Part shown: positions 1 through 5,865 of the stretch, piece by piece | Layout of the letters: every line of letters starts with the position of its first letter | Numbering within the stretch: the first letter of the stretch is position 1 | From: Tidjanibacter sp. | GTDB lineage: Bacteria > Bacteroidota > Bacteroidia > Bacteroidales > Rikenellaceae | Assembly: GCA_017379955.1 (NCBI GenBank) | Contig: JAFNVE010000123.1 | Coordinates: 1-11,999, forward strand | Length of the DNA: 11,999 nt | Direction: 5' to 3' | Made by a program: the position numbers and the translations under genes | Notes under the pieces: generated by a model | The model's database searches: none | What the model was told of the DNA's origin: nothing | The model's input: only the letters and a program-made list of their open reading frames with translations

Positions 1-33
1 AAAATCCAATAACCAATCTAATACAAAAAAGTT

Positions 34-567
34 ATGAAACGTACAATTTTATTGTTTGTTATGGGAGTACTATTACCCATTTCATTATTTTCTCAAAATC
101 CTAAACTTAATCCACTTAATTATAGTGGCAAAATGTATGTGTCCTCTATGGAGGTAATAACAACACCTCGTTATGTTTCGTACGACGATCACGCACTTCT
201 TAGTTCTGAACTCTCCGTGCCAAGTGTTGAAGCAATGCAGATAGAATTTGACTTCAAAAATAACGTCATTACTTATCCGCCTTCAAAAGAAGGTCAAGAA
301 CAAGGCGAAAAATTTCAGATTAAGAATGTTGTAGCCAAGACATATAAAGAAGGGTATTCAGAAACTATTGTAATATCTATGCAAAAGGTTAATGATCCAA
401 CGAAATTAGAGCTGGTATGGAGTGAGACAACAAATCCATATTTGCTTGAAATCACGCAAGGGGAAGATAACGTAACTATATTAAAATGTACACTCTCTCA
501 AAAATTTTCGGTTCCCTCAATGGATCAAGTACTTATGCAATTATTTGAAGGAGGCTTCTATAATTAA
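34..567 (+). CDS. Secreted protein of unknown function (177 aa)
   Basis: I do not recognise this family. Residues 1-20 form a standard Sec signal peptide: Lys-Arg after the Met, a hydrophobic stretch, and a likely cleavage after SLFS just before QNPKL. The remaining ~157 residues are polar, without cysteine pairs or further membrane segments; alternating hydrophobic and charged stretches suggest a beta-rich soluble domain. There is no lipobox, so it is probably a free periplasmic or secreted protein. The ATG at 34 directly precedes the signal peptide and fits an A-rich Bacteroidetes leader (positions 24-33). The gene is clearly more AT-rich than the other genes here (roughly 35-40% GC by eye) and uses AT-ending codons, which may indicate recent acquisition. 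It is monocistronic in this window, with a strong terminator 17 nt past the stop. That the ORF is real is fairly sure; function is unknown. Confidence 0.75.
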   Translation: MKRTILLFVMGVLLPISLFSQNPKLNPLNYSGKMYVSSMEVITTPRYVSYDDHALLSSELSVPSVEAMQIEFDFKNNVITYPPSKEGQEQGEKFQIKNVVAKTYKEGYSETIVISMQKVNDPTKLELVWSETTNPYLLEITQGEDNVTILKCTLSQKFSVPSMDQVLMQLFEGGFYN

Positions 568-584
568 TTGGCAAATCCAAGCCT

Positions 585-627
585 AAAAAAGATACACCGC
601 ACTACAAAATGGCGGTGTATCTTTTTT
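585..627 (+). terminator. Intrinsic terminator, probably bidirectional
   Basis: A 16-bp perfect inverted repeat (585-600 with 612-627, 11-nt loop) whose outer six pairs are A:T. On either strand the hairpin has a GC-rich upper stem (ACACCGC/GCGGTGT) and ends in a run of six T. It sits 17 nt after the stop of the secreted-protein gene. Symmetric A/T flanks suit a terminator between convergent genes. The only candidate convergent gene is the remnant at 671-799, whose stop lies 43 nt away. Confidence 0.9.
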
Positions 628-670
628 CTCAACTAACTTAAATTATATAGCTGGTGGTCGGGAGTTGTTA

Positions 671-799
671 TTATAACACACATTTTATATTTGGATCTTC
701 ATTTATCTCGCATTTCATTCGATTCAACCCTCGGCGCTCCTCTTCTGATAACTTTATGGCAGACTCCTTCTCTTCGATTATGATAATGTTATCATCACT
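671..799 (-). pseudogene. Possible remnant of a small minus-strand gene (42 codons, no good start)
   Basis: On the minus strand a frame runs from just after a TAA (complement of 800-802) to a TAA at 671-673. Its residues look protein-like: a stretch of four Ile, then EEKESAIKLSEEERRG, then a short segment with Met and Cys ending in NIKCVL. The charged, helix-like middle (SEEERRG) resembles the C-terminal part of small bacterial proteins more than random translation. There is no ATG near the 5' end; the only in-frame ATG would leave about 17 residues, and only ATT/ATA codons lie near the start. A perfect hairpin begins 2 bp beyond the upstream stop, as if the 5' part had been lost or replaced. 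The terminator at 585-627 would serve it. It could instead be chance. Confidence 0.3.
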
Positions 800-803
800 T
801 TAT

Positions 804-831
804 TCACGGGTACGAAAAATCGTACCCGTGA
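804..831. repeat. Perfect 12-bp inverted repeat with AAAA loop
   Basis: TCACGGGTACGA at 804-815 is the exact reverse complement of 820-831, separated by four A. There is no T-run on either side, so it is a poor intrinsic terminator. It may be the tip of a repeat element, a protein-binding dyad or an RNA processing hairpin. A second, smaller palindrome (ATGATAA/TTATCAT, 780-795) lies 9 bp away. Confidence 0.7.
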
Positions 832-881
832 GTATGATAGAAAGTGAGGGGGATGGAAAGTGGGGAAAGTAGGAAATAATA

Positions 882-1046
882 GGAGCAATAGGAGTAATGG
901 GAGTAATGGGAGTGTAGGGAGTGTAGGGAATTTAAGGAGTTTAGTGAGTTTAAGGATTATCCCTAAATTCTTTAATCTCCCTACACTCCTTAACCTCTCT
1001 AATTTCCTATTACTCCTATAATTCCCAAATTTCCCATAACTCCCAC
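882..1046. repeat. Mirrored array of 9-nt repeats (imperfect inverted repeat, ~165 bp)
   Basis: Left arm: GG dinucleotides recur exactly every 9 nt at 882, 891, 900, 909, 918, 927, 936 and 954, with TG at 945. The consensus unit is roughly GGAGTNTAR (e.g. GGAGTAATG twice, GGAGTGTAG twice). Right arm: the reverse complement pattern, CC every 9 nt at 961, 979, 988, 1006, 1015, 1024, 1033 and 1042, with CT at 970 and 997. The arms meet at a perfect GGA-TTA-TCC dyad centred at 958. Paired unit by unit around that centre, most units match at 5-8 of 9 positions. The longest identity is 12 nt, GGAGTGTAGGGA at 909-920 and 918-929 against 978-989. It does not code for anything I can support. Confidence 0.75.
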
Positions 1047-1050
1047 AAAC

Positions 1051-1087
1051 AACAATCGAGAGTAGTTCGATACTACTCTCGATTGTT
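1051..1087 (-). terminator. Terminator hairpin after the PAP2 gene
   Basis: A perfect 16-bp stem (AACAATCGAGAGTAGT at 1051-1066 with its complement at 1072-1087) closes a 5-nt loop. It starts 3 bp beyond the stop of the minus-strand PAP2 gene at 1090. The T-run on the minus-strand exit side is short (GTTGTTTGTG), so termination may be partial. It would end the five-gene minus-strand unit. Confidence 0.65.
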
Positions 1088-1089
1088 TA

Positions 1090-1671
1090 TCATTTTGAAT
1101 CTTGAATTTTGCATTTTGAATTCTCAATCCGCGGTGCAATATATCTCAGGAAGAGCCAGCGGAGCAACATTGAGAGGAGTGTGCCGAGTATCAGGCCGAA
1201 CAGCACCTGGGAAGGGAAGTGGGCACCGAGGTAGATGCGCGACCAGCAGGTCATCAGCAGCCACACGCCCATAGCCCACCAATAGGCCTTGCCGCCAATC
1301 TCCCTGCCGAAGAGCAGGTAGACCACTGTCGAGAGTGCCGCGTGAGCCGATACGGTGCCATAAAGGCCGCCCTTATAGCCACGCACCGAGTGGAGTGTCT
1401 CGGCAACGCCCGGGGTGTGGTTGGTGCGCAAGAACTGCAAGCCATCCTTAAAGAGGTTGCATATCTGGTCGGCAAGTCCCACGCCTGCAATGATAATCAG
1501 CAGATACCAAAGGGCGTAACGCCACCCCTGACGACGTATCACAAGGGCCAGAAGGAAGATGTAGAGTGGTGCCCAGGTGAGTTTATACGAGGTGTACCAC
1601 ATCACATTATCAAAGAATGCCCCGCCATTGAAGTTGAGCAGGTCGAGCAGTGCCAAGTCAAGTCCGTTCAT
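1090..1671 (-). CDS. PAP2-family membrane phosphatase-like protein (193 aa)
   Basis: PAP2 (phosphatidic acid phosphatase type 2) proteins remove phosphate from lipid phosphates such as undecaprenyl-PP or phosphatidylglycerol-P at the membrane. The three motifs are present in order but altered: K75-x6-R82 (motif 1, usual RP is RT), VSAH at 107-110 in place of PSGH (motif 2, His110), and SRIYLGAHFPSQ at 144-155 (motif 3, Arg145 and His151), where the usual Asp of H-x3-D is Gln155. Hydrophobic segments lie near 32-45, 55-70, 110-121, 131-142 and 157-175. The nucleophile-type His and the Arg/Lys ligands remain, so activity is possible, but the missing Asp is notable. The last ~11 residues (ENSKCKIQDSK) come from an AT-rich repeat and are probably not part of the fold. 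It starts at ATG 62 bp after the MBOAT stop and is likely last in the operon. Confidence 0.85.
   Translation of the reverse strand: MNGLDLALLDLLNFNGGAFFDNVMWYTSYKLTWAPLYIFLLALVIRRQGWRYALWYLLIIIAGVGLADQICNLFKDGLQFLRTNHTPGVAETLHSVRGYKGGLYGTVSAHAALSTVVYLLFGREIGGKAYWWAMGVWLLMTCWSRIYLGAHFPSQVLFGLILGTLLSMLLRWLFLRYIAPRIENSKCKIQDSK
1091..1129. repeat. AT-rich TTTTGAAT/CTTGAATTTT repeat overlapping the end of the PAP2 gene
   Basis: The stretch holds three near-copies of TTGAAT spaced 9-13 nt apart (around 1095, 1103 and 1115). Read on the minus strand it gives AATTCAAAATGCAAAATTC-type sequence, translated as NSKCKIQDSK. From general knowledge, similar ATTCAAAATTCAAAATTCA tracts occur near gene ends in many bacterial genomes. 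Here it appears to have replaced the original stop and extended the reading frame. Confidence 0.5.
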
Positions 1672-1733
1672 ATCTTTTTTACGTTTTCGGGTTTTGTACT
1701 ACTTAACGAAGTAAATAAATCTAATACCGTTTC

Positions 1734-3203
1734 TTAGAATTGGAAGTAGATAAAGGGTTGTATATCGCCCGTGCGCATCTGCATCACAAACCATATAACA
1801 GCCACAACCACAGCCACCTGCGCCCACATAGGAGCATTTGTCAGTCGCTCCTGAGTGCGGTCGATAACTCTCTTCGGTGTGGCGTGCATCAGGTAGCCGG
1901 CGGCAATCAGCGCAAAGACAACAGGGTAGCCCGCAATCACCTGAGGTACAATAGAGAGGTCGAAGGCGGTGAATATCTGCGAGATTATCTCACCCACTGT
2001 CGAGAGCGAGTCGGCACGGAAGAGAATCCAACCGAGGCAGACAAAATTAAAGGTGAATATCACGCCCAGCACCCTGCGCAACAGGCTCATATCCTTGCCA
2101 AATGCGGGCGACGAGGTACGACTCATCAGCCACTTATGCGCCGCAAGTCCACAGCCGTGGAGTGCGCCCCACAACACAAACCTGCCCGATGCGCCGTGCC
2201 ATAAGCCGCCGAGCAACATTGTGAGCATCAGGTTGATATATGTGCGACGACGACCCTTGCGGTTGCCGCCCAGAGGGATGTAGAGGTAATCTCTCAGCCA
2301 CGACGAGAGCGAGATATGCCAACGACGCCAGAACTCGGTGATGGTGGCCGAGCGATAGGGCAGGTCGAAGTTGGTGGGGAAGCGGAAGCCGAGCAGCAGA
2401 GCAATACCGATAGCCATATCGGAGTAGCCCGAGAAGTCGCAATATATCTGCAAGGCGTAGCCATAGACACCCATCAGGTTCTCAAATCCCGAGTATAGAA
2501 GCGGTGCATCAAAGATGCGGTCCACATAGTTTATACTTATATAATCGGAGATTACCGCTTTCTTAATCAGACCGATAAGTATCAGGAACACTCCTCTGCC
2601 CATCATCTGTCGGGTGACGAGTGTGGGCTGATGAATCTGAGGCAGGAAATCCTTGGCTCTCACAATAGGGCCGGCCACCAGCTGCGGGAAGAAGCTGAGG
2701 TAGAAGAGGTAGTCCGACCAACTCTTAGCAGGCTCAATATCACCACGATAGACATCAATCACATAACTGAGCGACTGGAAGGTGAAGAAGGAGATACCCA
2801 CAGGGAGGAAGATATCGCCAAACGAAATGTTGCCATCGGTGAGTGCCGAGAGCATCTCGCCCAGCAGACCTGTATATTTGAAGTAGCAGAGCACCCCGAG
2901 GTCGAAGACTACCGAGGTGGTTACCAACCACTTACGGTGTTTCTGTTCCTTGGTTGTGGTGAGGAAGAGCGATATCGTATAGTCGGTCAACGACATCAAA
3001 AGTATCAGCAGGAAGTAAATGCCGCCCGTCTTGTAGTAGAAGAAGAGCGAGAAGAGGGTGAGGTATAGGTTACGCCACGTCACCTTGCGACTCACCACCG
3101 TAAATATCGCAAAAAATGGGAGGAAGAGCAGCAGGAAGTCGCGCGAAGAGAAGAGCATCGGCGACTCGGGCGAGTAGGTGAATATATCAAAAAAGTTTCC
3201 CAT
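1734..3203 (-). CDS. MBOAT family O-acyltransferase, AlgI/DltB/PatA-like (489 aa)
   Basis: Membrane-bound O-acyltransferases move an acyl group, usually acetyl, from the cytoplasmic side to an extracytoplasmic polymer with help from a partner protein. Many hydrophobic segments span the protein. Family landmarks are LPVGISFFTFQSLSYVIDVY (133-152), FFPQLVAGPIVRAKDFLPQ (171-189), CDFSGYSDMAIG (255-266), FWRRWHISLSSWLRDYLYIP (291-310) and GGLWHGAS (332-339). His336 in WHGA matches the essential MBOAT His, and His296 in RRWH the second conserved one. Length is normal for the AlgI branch. The ATG at 3203 lies 2 nt after the SGNH gene stop, implying translational coupling. The natural reading is a two-protein transfer system: MBOAT moves acyl groups across the membrane and the SGNH protein places them. 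The acceptor (peptidoglycan, a surface polysaccharide or a lipid-linked glycan) cannot be told from sequence. Confidence 0.93.
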   Translation of the reverse strand: MGNFFDIFTYSPESPMLFSSRDFLLLFLPFFAIFTVVSRKVTWRNLYLTLFSLFFYYKTGGIYFLLILLMSLTDYTISLFLTTTKEQKHRKWLVTTSVVFDLGVLCYFKYTGLLGEMLSALTDGNISFGDIFLPVGISFFTFQSLSYVIDVYRGDIEPAKSWSDYLFYLSFFPQLVAGPIVRAKDFLPQIHQPTLVTRQMMGRGVFLILIGLIKKAVISDYISINYVDRIFDAPLLYSGFENLMGVYGYALQIYCDFSGYSDMAIGIALLLGFRFPTNFDLPYRSATITEFWRRWHISLSSWLRDYLYIPLGGNRKGRRRTYINLMLTMLLGGLWHGASGRFVLWGALHGCGLAAHKWLMSRTSSPAFGKDMSLLRRVLGVIFTFNFVCLGWILFRADSLSTVGEIISQIFTAFDLSIVPQVIAGYPVVFALIAAGYLMHATPKRVIDRTQERLTNAPMWAQVAVVVAVIWFVMQMRTGDIQPFIYFQF

Positions 3204-3205
3204 AC

Positions 3206-5050
3206 TTATATCTCTTCCAAATTCTCTATCAATTGGTTAGCAGTGCTATCTGTCGCCTCTTCGGTGGCCTCAACATCCTCGATGGCCTCAACATCCTCGG
3301 CAGCCTCCTCAATCAACTCCTCAATCTTCTCTGCTGCCTCGGTGGGCAGAGCAAGTGAGTCGGTAGCCAAGGTATCTATTACAATGCTATCAACCGCAAC
3401 GGTATCAACCGTCAACGAGTCGCTTTGGATTAGACCAACACTTAGCGAGTCTGTCGCAAGGCTATCTATCGCGAGAGTGTCAACAGTAAGCGTATCGGTC
3501 AGTGTATCTGCGGGTTGCACTCTCTTAGCGGGGCCATTGAGGCTCACTGCCCTCTCGATAATCGAGCGCGCCAACTCGCCAGCCACAGCCGCACCACCCT
3601 TGAAGTTTATATGCGTAAAATCCTTTGCCGCCCAGCCCTGCTCCACAAAATAGGGCATAGCATTGGGGCCACCCATCGCATCGAAGGTGCTCCAAAAGGC
3701 TGCACCGGCGTTGCGTGCCGCAGTGCGCTGAGCCTCAACCATAATCGGCACCACCGACATAGTGGCCGCCTTGCTACCCTTCTTCTGGGCGCGATCGCTG
3801 ACACTCATCACAAGTATTGCCGCATCGGGGAACGAAAGTCGCAGATAGTCAATCGCTTTCGTCATCTGCGAGGAGTAGTAGTCGTAGTTCACCACATCGG
3901 GCGACATCACGTTCAGACCATACTGCAATATGATAAGGTCGTAGTGTAACCTACTGTCTATCTGCTTATTAACGGTGCTATTCATCGAGAAGGTCGCCAG
4001 ACCGCTGTTGCTTCGCACCGCATAGCTGTCAACCGCCACACCGCCATCGCTCTCGAAGACTACGCCATAGCCCACAAAGCCCTCGGCCTCGGGGAGTCGC
4101 ATATCGAGAGTTCGGATTGGGCCGCTCACCACAACCTCCTGAACATCACTGCTTTTCTTGATTGGATACTCGCGCTCCTCGCCACCATTTACTGCCACCA
4201 GCAGGCGGGTATTGCCGCTATTCTTGAACAACAGGCGCGCACGTTCCACCTCACCACCGCCCGAACTATTCAGTTCGAAGTGTGCCGTAGCCCCCGACTT
4301 GGGAGTGTAAATCATACCCGCAATGGGGAACTCGCCCTGCAAGTGCTCGGGTGCTTTTTTGCGCTGGATAACGGTATAACTATCCCACCCCTCGAAGGTG
4401 TGTTTCAGGGTTGAGCGATACTGCGCCAGAGGGTTGGCAAAGCCAACAAATCCCACGCCACGACCACCGTACTGACCCTGCAAGGCTCTGCGCAGGTCGC
4501 CCGTGAGGATATCGCTCTCGGTAAACGAGTCACCCATAACTGCCACTCGCACAGGCTGTTTACTACCAGATGCAAGGCGACGGTAGAACTTCGCCATCAT
4601 CTCACCACCCGCGCTGTAATCCTCAATCACCACCGCAGGGCTATCTGCCGTACGAGGCACAAAGGGGGTATCGACTGCCACCGTCTTCACCTCGCCCGTA
4701 GCACGCGGAAGTGCGGCATCGCGGGGCTCAACAGCAGTTGTAGTGGTCTGAGCGGGTGTTTCGGCCAGGCTCTCACGCTCGGCACGAGCCGAGGAGAGAA
4801 GGCTATCGATATCGGAAGGGAGGTCGGCGAGGTAGGAGGTATCGAGCACCTCGCTACTCTGCAAGCCGAGCGATTCGGGCAACTTCTCCTCAAAGGTGAC
4901 AAGGTCGCCCAGGATATTGGCACGACGCACCTCCATATTGCCCAGGCGCCACGAGGGTATGAAACTGATAATAATCAGCACCACAACCACGAGGGCGGTA
5001 AGTCGCAATATGTGTGAGAGTTGGTTCTCCTGCGTCGGCTTCTGTTTCAC
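3206..5050 (-). CDS. Membrane-anchored SGNH/GDSL hydrolase-like acyl-transfer partner (614 aa)
   Basis: The start is GTG at 5050, giving MKQKPTQENQ and a single N-terminal membrane anchor at about 14-31; the rest should be periplasmic. A low-complexity linker (about 50-130) precedes the SGNH domain. Motifs: VAVMGDSFTESD with candidate nucleophile Ser175 (block I), LQYGLNVM with Asn380 (block III-like), and KDFTHIN with Asp477 and His480 (block V Asp-x-x-His dyad). Between blocks I and III lies an insert of about 150 residues (about 220-360) rich in beta-type sequence, possibly a carbohydrate-binding or jelly-roll module. After residue 510 comes a repeat tail, D[ST][LVI]xx ten times at 519-568, then an acidic Glu/Ala-rich end (571-614). 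It is followed 2 nt later by the MBOAT gene, as in AlgI/AlgX, PatA/PatB and similar pairs. Acetyltransferase or esterase activity is inferred; the family makes both. Confidence 0.87.
   Translation of the reverse strand: MKQKPTQENQLSHILRLTALVVVVLIIISFIPSWRLGNMEVRRANILGDLVTFEEKLPESLGLQSSEVLDTSYLADLPSDIDSLLSSARAERESLAETPAQTTTTAVEPRDAALPRATGEVKTVAVDTPFVPRTADSPAVVIEDYSAGGEMMAKFYRRLASGSKQPVRVAVMGDSFTESDILTGDLRRALQGQYGGRGVGFVGFANPLAQYRSTLKHTFEGWDSYTVIQRKKAPEHLQGEFPIAGMIYTPKSGATAHFELNSSGGGEVERARLLFKNSGNTRLLVAVNGGEEREYPIKKSSDVQEVVVSGPIRTLDMRLPEAEGFVGYGVVFESDGGVAVDSYAVRSNSGLATFSMNSTVNKQIDSRLHYDLIILQYGLNVMSPDVVNYDYYSSQMTKAIDYLRLSFPDAAILVMSVSDRAQKKGSKAATMSVVPIMVEAQRTAARNAGAAFWSTFDAMGGPNAMPYFVEQGWAAKDFTHINFKGGAAVAGELARSIIERAVSLNGPAKRVQPADTLTDTLTVDTLAIDSLATDSLSVGLIQSDSLTVDTVAVDSIVIDTLATDSLALPTEAAEKIEELIEEAAEDVEAIEDVEATEEATDSTANQLIENLEEI
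3265..3299 (-). repeat. 18-nt tandem repeat (two copies) in the acidic tail of the SGNH gene
   Basis: TGGCCTCAACATCCTCG occurs at 3265-3281 and again at 3283-3299, an 18-nt period. Translated on the minus strand it gives EDVEAI-EDVEAT near the C-terminus. The near-identical DNA copies suggest a recent duplication, unlike the older pentad repeats beside it. Confidence 0.8.
3347..3496 (-). repeat. Ten 15-nt units encoding a 5-residue repeat in the SGNH tail
   Basis: Codons 519-568 of the SGNH protein keep an exact 5-residue period: DTLTV, DTLAI, DSLAT, DSLSV, GLIQS, DSLTV, DTVAV, DSIVI, DTLAT, DSLAL. The only off-pattern unit is GLIQS. The DNA units are diverged, so the array is not a fresh slippage product. 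It does not fit the A(D/N)Lxx pentapeptide-repeat family, because Ser/Thr separates Asp from Leu. Confidence 0.85.
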
Positions 5051-5080
5051 TTGTTTGGGGTTCTCTTTTGGGGTTTGGTA

Positions 5081-5776
5081 CTAATCGTCACGACGAGCAA
5101 ATCCGAGGTAGTAGAGCAGTACTGCCACTGCGCTGAGTGCGCTCACCAGATAGGTGCGGGCAGCCCAACGGAGCGATGTGCGTGCCATGGGGAGTGTCTG
5201 CTCATCAAGCGTGCGGCTCATCTGCAACCACTGCAAGGCTCTTGCCGAGGCGTTGTACTCCACGGGGAGAGTGACGAGCGAGAAGAGTGCCGAAGCGGCA
5301 ATCATCGCAATACCCACCCAATAGATAGCGGGGAACGAGTTGAGCATCAACACGCCAATCAGGATTACCCAGGTCGACCAGTTCGACGAGATATTGATAA
5401 CAGGCACAAGTGCCGAACGCATCTTCAATGGAGCATACTGCACAGCGTGCTGTACGGCGTGGCCGCACTCGTGGGCAGCCACCGCAGCAGCAGCCACCGA
5501 TCTGCTATGGTAGACACTCTCGCTAAGATTTACGGTGTGGGTAGTGGGGTTGTAGTGGTCGGTCAGATGGCCACGAACAGATACCACCTTCACATCGTGG
5601 ATACCATTGTCGCGCAACATCTTCTCAGCCACCTCGGCACCTGTCAGACCACCGGGGAACATCACCTGGCTGTACTTGCCAAAGACAGACTGCAAACGCC
5701 CCTGAACGATAAATCCGACAATACCGATTATAACAATCAACAAATAATCAAATCCGTACATATTTACACATTTCAT
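5081..5776 (-). CDS. YugP-type membrane zinc metallopeptidase (231 aa)
   Basis: This matches the Zn_peptidase_2 (YugP) family of integral-membrane neutral zinc peptidases, whose substrates are poorly known. Evidence: an N-terminal membrane segment (about 10-25), the family-typical YNPTTHTVNLSE (75-86), then HECGH at 102-106 (HExxH: His102 and His106 as zinc ligands, Glu103 catalytic), and hydrophobic segments at about 134-146, 153-170 and 205-224. Length fits the family at about 225-230 residues. Two starts are possible: ATG at 5776, or ATG at 5761 giving MYGFDYLLIV, which resembles usual family N-termini better and which I slightly prefer. A stem-loop (5781-5827) ends 4 nt before the first ATG. 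The SGNH gene follows 30 nt downstream, and SDR lies 89 nt upstream. Whether the peptidase acts on the acylation proteins is unknown. Confidence 0.9.
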   Translation of the reverse strand: MKCVNMYGFDYLLIVIIGIVGFIVQGRLQSVFGKYSQVMFPGGLTGAEVAEKMLRDNGIHDVKVVSVRGHLTDHYNPTTHTVNLSESVYHSRSVAAAAVAAHECGHAVQHAVQYAPLKMRSALVPVINISSNWSTWVILIGVLMLNSFPAIYWVGIAMIAASALFSLVTLPVEYNASARALQWLQMSRTLDEQTLPMARTSLRWAARTYLVSALSAVAVLLYYLGFARRDD

Positions 5777-5780
5777 ATCC

Positions 5781-5827
5781 GTATTACAGCAAGGCCTCTC
5801 GGGGAGGTAAATCCTACTCTGTAATAC
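5781..5827 (-). promoter_or_regulatory. Stem-loop leader upstream of the zinc peptidase gene
   Basis: GTATTACAG (5781-5789) is an exact reverse complement of 5819-5827, a 9-bp outer stem. Inside it, AGG (5792-5794) can pair with CCT (5813-5815) and CCTC (5795-5798) with GAGG (5804-5807). The three nested helices together would enclose the whole 47-nt segment. In the minus-strand transcript it lies 39 nt after the SDR stop and ends 4 nt before the ATG at 5776. No U-run follows, so it is not a plain terminator. It could shield the start, stabilise the downstream transcript or be a processing site. Confidence 0.45.
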
Positions 5828-5865
5828 TAATTAAACTCTATCTTAGTTGCTCTTATTGCTCAATC

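Larger units (their letters stand above)
568..1089. other. 522-bp gene-poor spacer rich in repeats
   Basis: No intact gene is convincing here. A 72-codon plus-strand frame at 654-872 has low-complexity content and runs through a perfect hairpin and G-rich sequence, so I do not call it. The interval holds, in order: a terminator (585-627), a possible minus-strand gene remnant (671-799), a 12-bp hairpin (804-831), a G-rich stretch (845-881), a mirrored array of 9-nt repeats (882-1046) and a terminator hairpin (1051-1087). Together with the AT-rich gene beside it, this looks like a variable or degraded part of the chromosome. Confidence 0.6.

Noticed and set aside
654..872. 72-codon plus-strand frame in the gene-poor spacer
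   Set aside because: Its sequence is Ser/Phe-rich low complexity, spans a perfect hairpin and lies opposite the more protein-like minus-strand frame.
882..1046. CRISPR array
   Set aside because: Units are only 9 nt, contiguous and inverted at the centre; there are no spacers of uniform length and no cas genes.
519..1089. Insertion sequence or integron in the spacer
   Set aside because: No transposase or integrase frame, no target-site duplication and no terminal inverted repeats bounding a coding segment were found.
3347..3496. Pentapeptide-repeat (A(D/N)Lxx) domain
   Set aside because: The register differs: Ser/Thr lies between Asp and the central Leu, and small residues are missing at the expected positions.
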